DNA of 11,173 nucleotides, taken from assembly GCA_030066455.1 (NCBI GenBank), contig JASJBQ010000135.1, positions 1-11,173 on the forward strand. Direction: 5' to 3'. The position numbers were made by a program, and so were the translations under genes. Source of the stretch: Desulfobacterales bacterium (GTDB taxonomy: Bacteria > Desulfobacterota > Desulfobacteria > Desulfobacterales > UBA5852). The notes beneath the pieces were generated by a model. It had not been told where the DNA came from and did not search any database. It saw only the letters and a program-made list of their open reading frames with translations. Shown here piece after piece: positions 1 through 5,651 of this stretch (position 1 is its first letter; each line of letters opens with the position of its first letter).

Positions 1-216
1 GGGCCTCTTCCTCGGCCTTGCGTTGGGCCTCTTCCTCGGCCTTGCGTTGGGCTTCTTCCTCGGCCTTGCGTTTAGCCTCTTCCTCGGCCTTGCGTTTAGC
101 CTCTTCCTCGGCCTTGCGTTGGGCCTCTTCCTCGGCCTTGCGTTTGGCTTCTTCCTCGGCCTTGCGTTGGGCTTCTTCCTCGGCCTTGCGTTTAGCTTCT
201 TCCTCGGCCATTCGTA
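1..216 (-). repeat. 24-bp in-frame tandem repeat, nine units, continuing past the window edge
   Basis: Nine head-to-tail 24-bp units fill 1-216 without spacers: eight near-identical units plus a diverged unit at 193-216, the first in gene direction. Each encodes one AEEEA(K/Q)RK octapeptide. Differences fall at a few fixed places: Lys (AAA) versus Gln (CAA), giving the order K,Q,K,Q,K,K,Q,Q in gene direction, and synonymous GAG/GAA and GCC/GCT changes. Because the unit is a multiple of three, gain or loss of units changes helix length without shifting the frame. Confidence 0.95.
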
Positions 217-634
217 CGGCATACTGTTCGCCGGCCGCTTTGATTTGCCCCCAGTCAAACTTGCGTTGCAATGCTTTTTGGGCGGTCGCCGGATCGCTCA
301 TGCCGGCGAAATAGGAAGGCGCCTCACCCCCTGTATCGTCGGTTTTGGCCGGCGGTGAATACAGGCCGGTTGCCGGCGGCGAATCGAATTGCTTGAAGAG
401 GAGTTCTTTACGGGTCAGTTTTTTGGGCGTCTTCTTGGCAGCCGGGGCTTTCTTTTTGGCAGCCGTCTTGGCGACCTTGGCCGGTGCCTTTTTGGCCGGT
501 TTGGCCGGGCGGCGCTTGGGTTTCGCTTTGGCCTTGCTTTTAGGGGCCGCTACTTTTTTGGCGGCTTTGCCCTTGGCAGCCTTGGCTTTTGGTTTTTTTT
601 TGGAAGTCGATTTAAGCAAGCTGTTTTTTCCCAT
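1..634 (-). CDS. Lys/Ala/Pro-rich protein with AEEEA(K/Q)RK charged-helix repeats (3' end outside window)
   Basis: The reverse strand is open from an ATG at 634-632 to the window edge: 211 complete codons, no stop. A good ribosome site, AGAGGGG, lies 5 nt upstream (646-640). Residues 2-72 are almost only Lys, Ala and Pro with some Arg, like histone-H1/AlgP-type tails that bind DNA or RNA. Residues 73-140 form a less biased linker (KLTRKELLFKQF, then DWGQIKAAGEQYA). From about residue 142 the protein becomes repeats of AEEEAKRK or AEEEAQRK, an i/i+4 Glu-Lys/Arg pattern expected to form a rigid single alpha helix or coiled coil, as in TolA-like proteins. No signal peptide or membrane segment is visible. 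A run of nine A's encodes Lys12-14. Function is not recognised; binding of nucleic acid by the tail is inferred from composition. The C-terminal part, which might identify it, is missing. Confidence 0.85.
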   Translation of the reverse strand, partial: MGKNSLLKSTSKKKPKAKAAKGKAAKKVAAPKSKAKAKPKRRPAKPAKKAPAKVAKTAAKKKAPAAKKTPKKLTRKELLFKQFDSPPATGLYSPPAKTDDTGGEAPSYFAGMSDPATAQKALQRKFDWGQIKAAGEQYAVRMAEEEAKRKAEEEAQRKAEEEAKRKAEEEAQRKAEEEAKRKAEEEAKRKAEEEAQRKAEEEAQRKAEEEA

Positions 635-875
635 AGGAACCCCTCTGAGATGATATATGGTGGCCTGGTTACAGGTAGCTTAATAAATCATGTTTCTTAC
701 AGGATTTGCGTTGTCCTTGGCAATGATTAATTTGGTCGCGTTGAGCGTCGGATAAGCTGCGTTGTGCCCGGTGACGATGGTTGCCAGCAGTTTATGACCA
801 AAGCTGCAGCGAAGCTGCGGGCGGTGGCCGCTGGCGACCCCATGGGTAAATGCTTTCGGAGGCCTGAGGGTATCC

Positions 876-1667
876 ATGAGCTTGAAACTGCTGGATGAGC
901 TGAAATCGTTGTCATCCCTGGCGGTGGCCTTCTCCGGCGGGGTGGACAGCACCCTTCTGCTGAGTATGGCCGTGGAAGCGCTCGGCGCTCGGGTCCTGGC
1001 CGTGACCGCTTTCTCGCCCATCCATTCCCGGCGCGAAATAGCGGACGCTATCGATATTGCCGGCCGATTGGGCTGCCGACATCTTCTGCTGCGCAGCCTC
1101 GAAATGGAGCGGCGCGAATTCCGCCGCAATCCAGCCGACCGTTGTTACATCTGCAAACAGGGGTTGCTCCGTCAGATCCAGGCTGCGTCCGCCCGACGAG
1201 GCTTCAGTCGTCTGGCCCACGGTGTCAATGTCGACGATCTTGAGGATTATCGTCCGGGTCTGCGGGCGGCAGAGGAATTGGGTGTTCTGGCGCCGCTCGC
1301 CGCTGCCGGGATGACCAAACGCAAGGTCCGGCAGATGGCCCGCGAGCGCGGGCTTGCCAACTGGGACCGTCCGGCCATGGCTTGCCTGGCGACCCGCATC
1401 CCCCACGATACCCCGATTACCCCGGCCCTTCTGGACCGCATTGCATCGGCCGAGGAATGCCTGCGCCAGCGCGGATTCGTCGGTTTCCGTGTCCGCTGCC
1501 ATGGCGACGTGGCCCGGATCGAATGCCGCGTTGAAGATCTGGGCCGCATGCTCGACCGCTCCGTTCGTTCCCAGATCGTTCACCGCTTCAGGGCCGTTGG
1601 TTTCAGATACATCACCGTGGATCTCGAAGGCTACCGCCAGGGCAGCATGAACCCCCATACGGTTTGA
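876..1667 (+). CDS. larE: LarE-type ATP-dependent sulfur transferase
   Basis: The 263-residue product is an N-type ATP pyrophosphatase of the LarE family. In characterised members the enzyme activates the carboxylate of pyridinium bis-carboxylate mononucleotide with ATP and gives up a cysteine sulfur, a step in building the nickel-pincer cofactor of lactate racemase. Seen here: PP-loop SGGVDS at residues 20-25; NPADRCYICK at 85-94; GVNVDDLEDYRPG at 116-128; and WDRPAMACLATR at 163-174, whose Cys170 matches the position of the sacrificial cysteine. Length fits the family (about 260-275). The ATG is backed by GAGGG 5 nt upstream and GGAGG slightly further up. Neither larA, larB nor larC is in the window, so the acceptor here is not shown; LarE homologues are common outside lar operons. 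Sure of the family, less of the substrate. Confidence 0.9.
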   Translation: MSLKLLDELKSLSSLAVAFSGGVDSTLLLSMAVEALGARVLAVTAFSPIHSRREIADAIDIAGRLGCRHLLLRSLEMERREFRRNPADRCYICKQGLLRQIQAASARRGFSRLAHGVNVDDLEDYRPGLRAAEELGVLAPLAAAGMTKRKVRQMARERGLANWDRPAMACLATRIPHDTPITPALLDRIASAEECLRQRGFVGFRVRCHGDVARIECRVEDLGRMLDRSVRSQIVHRFRAVGFRYITVDLEGYRQGSMNPHTV

Positions 1668-1728
1668 CGCCTCCCCCGCGCGAAGCCCTCCCGGATGGCG
1701 TTATTCTGCCGCCCACCGCTCCCTCTTC

Positions 1729-1743
1729 AGATGGCCGCCATCT
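1729..1743. repeat. Perfect 7-bp inverted repeat upstream of a promoter
   Basis: AGATGGC and GCCATCT flank a single C. The palindrome ends 15 bp before the -35 box at 1759. It lacks a T-tract, so it is a poor terminator for the upstream gene; an upstream regulator site is possible but unproven. Confidence 0.3.
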
Positions 1744-1758
1744 TGCGGACGGGTTGTT

Positions 1759-1787
1759 TTGACACTGCGATTTCAGGCGCTTACATT
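1759..1787 (+). promoter_or_regulatory. Sigma70-like promoter
   Basis: A perfect -35 hexamer TTGACA (1759-1764) is followed by a 17-bp spacer and TACATT (1782-1787), four of six matches to the -10 consensus, in a locally AT-richer patch of a GC-rich region. It sits in the gap between larE and the membrane-protein gene and would start transcription near 1794, leaving a leader of about 85 nt. Confidence 0.6.
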
Positions 1788-1864
1788 ATTAGAAGATCAT
1801 CGACCATCGGGTGCTCCCGCACGGCATTCGGTGTATTGATCGTTGTCGCTGCCGCCAAGCCGGA

Positions 1865-1874
1865 AAGGAGGGGG
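1865..1874 (+). promoter_or_regulatory. Strong ribosome binding site deciding the start at 1880
   Basis: AAGGAGGGGG lies 5 nt before the ATG at 1880. The reading frame is open further upstream, to an ATG at 1811, but that ATG has no such site and the added residues are Cys/Arg-rich and unlike a protein N-terminus. Confidence 0.75.
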
Positions 1875-1879
1875 TCGAC

Positions 1880-2269
1880 ATGAAACCAGTCCACATTCCG
1901 ACAACCGGCCGGCGTTTCGCCCGATTCTGTATCTGGACGCTGCGCCACCAGGCATTGATTGCCGCCCAAATTCGCATTTTTACCTGGTCAGGTACCCTTT
2001 TGATCCTTTTCCTGGCCCTGGCCGGGAAGATCAGCCTGGATACCGCTTTGCAGGCCATCGTGATCAGCCTGTTGAGCATGGCGCTGCTGATCTGGCTGTT
2101 GATCGCGGCCCGTCGCCAGAGCCTGCTCAACATCCACGACCCCGAAATGCGTAAAAAGGCCCATCTGGCCATGCTTTACCATATCCGTTCCCGCCGTCTC
2201 ACACGCCGCGAAAAAGCCTGGTTGCTCAAAAAATTGGGCCGACGCTATTGTGAATTGGGGCATTGTTAA
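1880..2269 (+). CDS. Small membrane protein with two transmembrane helices, unknown function
   Basis: This 129-residue protein is not recognised as any named family. It begins with a basic segment (RRFARF at 11-16), followed by a predicted membrane helix at about 33-49 and a second at about 55-77 (VISLLSMALLIWLLIAARR at its end). A charged C-terminal tail follows (NIHDPEMRKKAHL, then RSRRLTRREKAWLLKK). By the positive-inside rule both ends would lie in the cytoplasm with a very short periplasmic turn. The start is fixed by the strong AAGGAGGGGG site and the gene has its own likely promoter upstream. The next gene, the M20 hydrolase, begins 87 bp downstream, so the two may share a transcript, but nothing in the sequence links their functions. 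Confidence 0.75.
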   Translation: MKPVHIPTTGRRFARFCIWTLRHQALIAAQIRIFTWSGTLLILFLALAGKISLDTALQAIVISLLSMALLIWLLIAARRQSLLNIHDPEMRKKAHLAMLYHIRSRRLTRREKAWLLKKLGRRYCELGHC

Positions 2270-2280
2270 GATATGGGAAG

Positions 2281-2317
2281 GGCGCTGGACAGGGCGCCAG
2301 GTGCATTGCTTCCACCT
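2281..2317 (+). other. Two abutting small hairpins in an intergenic gap
   Basis: GGCGC (2281-2285) pairs with GCGCC (2294-2298) across an 8-nt loop. Directly next to it AGGTG (2299-2303) pairs with CACCT (2313-2317) across 9 nt. There is no following T-run, so this is not a canonical terminator; it may be a transcript-processing or weak attenuation structure, or chance in GC-rich DNA. Confidence 0.25.
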
Positions 2318-2356
2318 TTCGGCTTCCCGCATCGGAGCCGCATCCCGTGATCAACG

Positions 2357-3454
2357 ATGGACCTTATCGAACTTACACGTAGGCTGATCCGATTCGAAAC
2401 GATCAATCCCCCCGGAAACGAGGAGGCCTGCGCCCGGTTTTTGGGGCGCATGCTGGAGGACGGCGGTTTCCGCGTCGCCTACCACGCGCTGACCCCGGGG
2501 CGGGTCAATGTCATTGCCCGATCGCCGGCCTCCGGCGGCGGAGGGAAGCCCACCGTGCTGAGCGGCCATCTGGACACCGTGCCGCTCGGTTCGGCCGTCT
2601 GGCGGCACGAACCCACCGGGGCCCAACGCGTCGACGGCCGAATCTACGGGCGGGGGGCCAGTGACATGAAGTCCGGCGTGGCCGCGATGGTTCTGGCCGC
2701 GCTGGCCGAAGGCGCCGATGTGCCGGTGACGCTGATCCTTTCGGCGGGAGAGGAAACCGGCTGTGAAGGTGTTCGGTCGCTGGCGGACCAGGGGTGCTTG
2801 GAAGGACCCGTGCGTGCGCTGGTCATCGGCGAGCCGACCGCCAACTACCCCTTGATCGGTCACAAGGGGGCTTTCTGGCTGGAGATGGAGGCGCGCGGCC
2901 GTGCCGCCCACGGCTCGCAACCCGAATTGGGGGACAATGCCATCGTCAAGGCGGCCGAAGCGATCCAACGTCTGATGGCCATCGATTTCGATGGCCATAA
3001 CCACCCGCTGCTGGGGCCTCCTACAGTCAATGTGGGCACGATAGCGGGCGGGATCAACATCAACTCGGTGCCTGACCGGGCCGTTGCCGGTCTGGACATC
3101 CGAACCGTTCCGGGCCTCGGGCACGACGCGTTGCGCACGATGCTCGAAGAAGGCTGCGGCGATTTCGTCCGGTTCCGGGTTATGGCGGATATGGAGGGCT
3201 TCGCCTCCGATCCCCGCGATCCATGGATCCGGAGGGTTTTTGACTTGGCCGCGCCCTATTTGGACGAACCGCCGGTGCCGCGCGGGGCCCCCTATTTCAC
3301 CGACGCCGCCACCCTGGCGGCGGCTTACGGTCATCCGCCCGCCGTCATTCTGGGGCCGGGCGAGCCGTCGCAAGCTCACCAGACGGATGAGTTCGTGGTC
3401 ATCCGCCGAATCGAGGACGCGCAGGCCATTTATCGGGCCATCCTGCGTCTCTGA
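2357..3454 (+). CDS. M20 family metallopeptidase / deacylase (ArgE/DapE-like)
   Basis: The 365-residue product is a complete M20 di-zinc hydrolase, a family that cleaves amide bonds of N-acyl amino acids or small peptides in the cytoplasm. The metal and catalytic residues are visible in order: SGHLDTVP with ligand His71 and Asp73; GRGASDMKSG with bridging Asp103; AGEETG with catalytic base Glu132 and ligand Glu133; GEPT with Glu159; and GEPSQAHQTDE with ligand His341. The dimerisation ('lid') domain lies at about 165-275 and carries the usual AAHGSQPE stretch (His185). No signal peptide. The substrate cannot be read from the motifs: acetylornithine, succinyl-diaminopimelate, succinyl-diaminopimelate-like or dipeptide activities are all possible, and no arginine or lysine pathway genes adjoin. 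The ATG start has no clear ribosome site, but it places the family's usual N-terminus (LIRFETINPPGNE) correctly. Confidence 0.92.
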   Translation: MDLIELTRRLIRFETINPPGNEEACARFLGRMLEDGGFRVAYHALTPGRVNVIARSPASGGGGKPTVLSGHLDTVPLGSAVWRHEPTGAQRVDGRIYGRGASDMKSGVAAMVLAALAEGADVPVTLILSAGEETGCEGVRSLADQGCLEGPVRALVIGEPTANYPLIGHKGAFWLEMEARGRAAHGSQPELGDNAIVKAAEAIQRLMAIDFDGHNHPLLGPPTVNVGTIAGGININSVPDRAVAGLDIRTVPGLGHDALRTMLEEGCGDFVRFRVMADMEGFASDPRDPWIRRVFDLAAPYLDEPPVPRGAPYFTDAATLAAAYGHPPAVILGPGEPSQAHQTDEFVVIRRIEDAQAIYRAILRL

Positions 3455-3550
3455 GGGCGTGCTCGGTCCGCCAGCCAGAAAATCCAGCGGATGATCCAAA
3501 CGGTCAAGCGATTGTCGGACCGGTTTCCGATTCGGGTGAATACGACCAGC

Positions 3551-3559
3551 AAAGGAGAT
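3551..3559 (+). promoter_or_regulatory. Strong ribosome binding site for the 33-codon bTHX gene
   Basis: AAAGGAGAT ends 4 nt before the ATG at 3564, close to ideal. It is one of the best sites in the window and supports translation of a very short frame. Confidence 0.8.
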
Positions 3560-3563
3560 GAAC

Positions 3564-3665
3564 ATGGGCAAAGGCGATCGACGCACCAAACGCGGCAAGA
3601 TTTGGAGAGGCACCAAGGGCAAAAGCCGTCCCAAGAAGGCCAACAAGGAAAAAGGCAAGAAATAG
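3564..3665 (+). CDS. 30S ribosomal protein bTHX (33 residues)
   Basis: A very short gene with sequence beginning [20 protein letters not shown] and continuing [13 protein letters not shown]. The MGKGD-x-x-T-x-RGKI-x-RG-x-x-GK-x-RP pattern is characteristic of the bTHX family: small basic peptides that sit at the top of the 30S head among 16S rRNA helices and help stabilise it. About half of the residues are Lys or Arg, and the family length is normally 25-45 residues. The start is fixed by AAAGGAGAT just upstream. It lies alone between the M20 hydrolase (109 bp before) and a PLP enzyme (54 bp after), unconnected to a ribosomal protein operon, which is usual for this gene. Its size makes it likely to be skipped by automatic length cut-offs. 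Identification is from motif recall and not from a search. Confidence 0.9.
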   Translation: MGKGDRRTKRGKIWRGTKGKSRPKKANKEKGKK

Positions 3666-3719
3666 CCATGCCGCTTTATACGCATGCAAGCACCCGCCAT
3701 CGGTATTCGGGGTGAAGCG

Positions 3720-4892
3720 ATGGCGATGGCCAACCTCCCGAACGCTGCGCGCTATCCTTTGGCCCCCGATCTTCCGGCGAATCTGGAAACCCCGGCCGTT
3801 CTGGTGGACCGGGACATCCTGGAGGCCAATATCGATCGCATGCAGGCCTTGGCCGACGGGGCCGGGCTTGCGCTGCGCCCGCACGTCAAGACCCACAAAT
3901 CGGTGGTGATTGCACGCACGCAGCTTGCGGCCGGGGCCAGCGGCCTGACCGCCTCAAAGGTCGAGGAGGCCCTGGTATTCATCACGGCGGGAATTCAATC
4001 GCTGACCCTGGCCTACCCGCTGGTGTCGGCCGCCAAGCTCGATCGACTGCTGGATGCCGCCCGGCGCCGTGGATGCGATCTGCGGCTTATCGTGGACCAG
4101 ATGGCCGGAGTGGACCTGCTCGCGGCGCGGGCTGCGGCACAGGGTTGCCGTCCGGGCGTTTTCATCAAGATCGACGTCGGCTTGCACCGCTGCGGTCGCG
4201 AGCCCGGGGATCCGCAGGTAGCGGATCTGGCAGGAGCTCTCAGGCACGCAGCAAGCCTCGAATTCCGGGGCCTGCTGTCGCATGCCGGGCATGCCTACGG
4301 GGCCGCGGATGGCGAGGCGGCGGCCCGGATTGCGGAGGAGGAGCGGCTGAGCATGACCGCTCTCGCCGATCGTCTGCGCCGGGCCGGGTTCCGTGTCCCG
4401 GAGGTGTCGGTCGGTTCGACCCCGACAGTGCTGGCGGCCCGGGGGTTCGACGGCCTGACCGAAATCCGGCCAGGCAACTACGTGTTCATGGACCAGACCC
4501 CCCTGCGCCTGGGTTTGGTTCCACCGTCGCGGGTGGCCTTGAGTGTACTCACCACGGTGGTCAGCACCAACGACCGTTATGCCATCGTCGACGCCGGCTC
4601 CAAGACGCTCAGCTCGGACCGCGGGGCCCACGGAGCGGACGGCCTGGCCGGTTTCGGGCGCGCGTTTGCACTGGGTGGGGTTAGCGGTCGGGAGACCCCC
4701 CTGATCGTTGAGAAGCTGTCCGAAGAACACGGTTTCGTGGGGCTGGAAGGGCGCCGCCTGGAGCCGGGCGACCGCCTGCAGATCTTTCCCAACCACGCCT
4801 GCCCCGTGGTCAACCTGACGCGTCGCTTCTACCTCTATAGCGGTGCGGCGACCGAAGGCCAGACAGTTGACGCCGCAGCCTGCGTTCGTTAA
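3720..4892 (+). CDS. D-serine dehydratase-like / D-threonine aldolase family PLP enzyme
   Basis: A fold-III (alanine-racemase-like barrel) PLP enzyme of about 390 residues. The family removes ammonia from D-serine or splits D-threonine and other D-beta-hydroxy amino acids, using PLP plus a divalent metal. Numbered from this ATG, RPHVKTHK at 53-60 carries the PLP lysine (Lys57). A TPAVLVD segment precedes it, VGSTPT at about 231-236 is typical of the PLP phosphate region, and PNHACPV near 357-363 holds the metal site. That site is His-x-Cys, as in zinc D-serine dehydratases; D-threonine aldolases typically have His-x-Asp. I therefore lean to D-serine dehydratase-like activity. An in-frame ATG at 3684 would add 12 residues but has no ribosome site; at 3720 a modest GGGGTGA lies upstream. 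Family sure, substrate unsure. Confidence 0.88.
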   Translation: MAMANLPNAARYPLAPDLPANLETPAVLVDRDILEANIDRMQALADGAGLALRPHVKTHKSVVIARTQLAAGASGLTASKVEEALVFITAGIQSLTLAYPLVSAAKLDRLLDAARRRGCDLRLIVDQMAGVDLLAARAAAQGCRPGVFIKIDVGLHRCGREPGDPQVADLAGALRHAASLEFRGLLSHAGHAYGAADGEAAARIAEEERLSMTALADRLRRAGFRVPEVSVGSTPTVLAARGFDGLTEIRPGNYVFMDQTPLRLGLVPPSRVALSVLTTVVSTNDRYAIVDAGSKTLSSDRGAHGADGLAGFGRAFALGGVSGRETPLIVEKLSEEHGFVGLEGRRLEPGDRLQIFPNHACPVVNLTRRFYLYSGAATEGQTVDAAACVR

Positions 4893-4949
4893 TCTGGTCC
4901 GTCAACAAGACCGCGCCGGCGGCCGTCAACCGCGTGACCATTGCCAGCC

Positions 4950-5651
4950 ATGAAACCTGTAAACGGTGAAAACCAATCCCGCCCGACGCCCTCGGCCACC
5001 GTCATTCTGCTCCGGAACGGAGCGCAGGATCCGGAGACGCTCCTGCTGCGTCGCGTTCGGGGCCAGGACCCTTTTGCCGGGGCCTGGGTTTTCCCGGGTG
5101 GCGTCGTCGCCGCGAGCGATGGGGCGGTGCCGACCGGCGCCGCATGGCCGCCGGCCGCCCGGCAGACGGCGGTACGCGAGCTCCGCGAGGAGACCGGACT
5201 GGCGCTGGCGCCGGAGGAATTGATCCCGTTTGCGCAGTGGACCTCGCCGCGCACGATGCCGCGGCGTTTTCGGACCTGGTTTTTTCTGGCGGCGGCACCG
5301 CATGGTGCGATCCGGCTCAACCGGCAGGAAGTCGACGCCTATTGCTGGAATGCACCGCAGCGCTTGCTGGACGCCCATCGTGCGCAGACCATGACCCTGT
5401 TTCCGCCCACCTGGGTATCGCTACACGAGCTTGCCGCGGTCGATTCGGTCAGGGGCGCGCTGGTGACATATGCCCGGCGCACACCGGCGGTTTTTGTGCC
5501 CCGGGTGGGTCGGTGGCGGGATGCCTTGTGTTTTTTTTACCAGGAGGATGCCGGTTATGCCGACCTCGATGCCGAACGCTGCGGCCCGCGCCATCGCCTG
5601 AGCGTCCGGGCCGACGGCTGGCACTACACACGCGACGGCAGCCATGATTGA
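4950..5651 (+). CDS. Nudix hydrolase, NUDT19-like
   Basis: A 233-residue Nudix protein; the family hydrolyses nucleoside diphosphates linked to another group. The strand-loop-helix motif is present but stretched: FPGG at 48-51, then about 11 extra residues (Ala/Pro-rich) before RELREETGL at 76-84, which carries the metal-binding glutamates. The canonical spacing from the Gly to this Arg is 14, here it is 25. A WTSPRTMPRRFRTWFF segment at 97-112 is typical of the NUDT19/RP2-like group, where such insertions occur and acyl-CoA is a known substrate for characterised animal members. CoA or another dinucleotide is therefore possible here. A TTG three codons upstream is a possible alternative start; no clear ribosome site is seen for either. 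A run of eight T's lies inside the gene at 5531-5538. The stop overlaps the next gene's first ATG by 8 nt, suggesting coupled translation. Confidence 0.88.
   Translation: MKPVNGENQSRPTPSATVILLRNGAQDPETLLLRRVRGQDPFAGAWVFPGGVVAASDGAVPTGAAWPPAARQTAVRELREETGLALAPEELIPFAQWTSPRTMPRRFRTWFFLAAAPHGAIRLNRQEVDAYCWNAPQRLLDAHRAQTMTLFPPTWVSLHELAAVDSVRGALVTYARRTPAVFVPRVGRWRDALCFFYQEDAGYADLDAERCGPRHRLSVRADGWHYTRDGSHD

Noticed and set aside
1..216. CRISPR-like regular repeat
   Set aside because: The 24-bp units are directly adjacent with no spacers and keep a protein reading frame.
18..730. Plus-strand Leu/Phe/Gly-rich and Ser/Ala-rich open frames
   Set aside because: They are the complement of the repeat gene on the minus strand. 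Their low-complexity sequences arise from its 24-bp repeats and Lys/Ala codons; the minus frame has a good ribosome site.
680..1129. Minus-strand 149-codon frame across the divergent gap and the start of larE
   Set aside because: No ribosome site at its plausible starts, overlaps clear LarE coding, and the composition is Arg/Ser-rich shadow followed by sequence I cannot match to anything. The gap at 635-875 otherwise holds only ribosome sites and AT-richer DNA fit for divergent promoters.
1695..1883. 62-codon plus-strand frame
   Set aside because: It covers the sigma70-like promoter, has no ribosome site, and shows no protein-like features.
2351..3733. Long 460-codon minus-strand frame
   Set aside because: Antisense shadow of the M20 gene, a common artefact in GC-rich DNA. 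The plus-strand frame has all catalytic motifs and the minus frame also runs across the bTHX gene.
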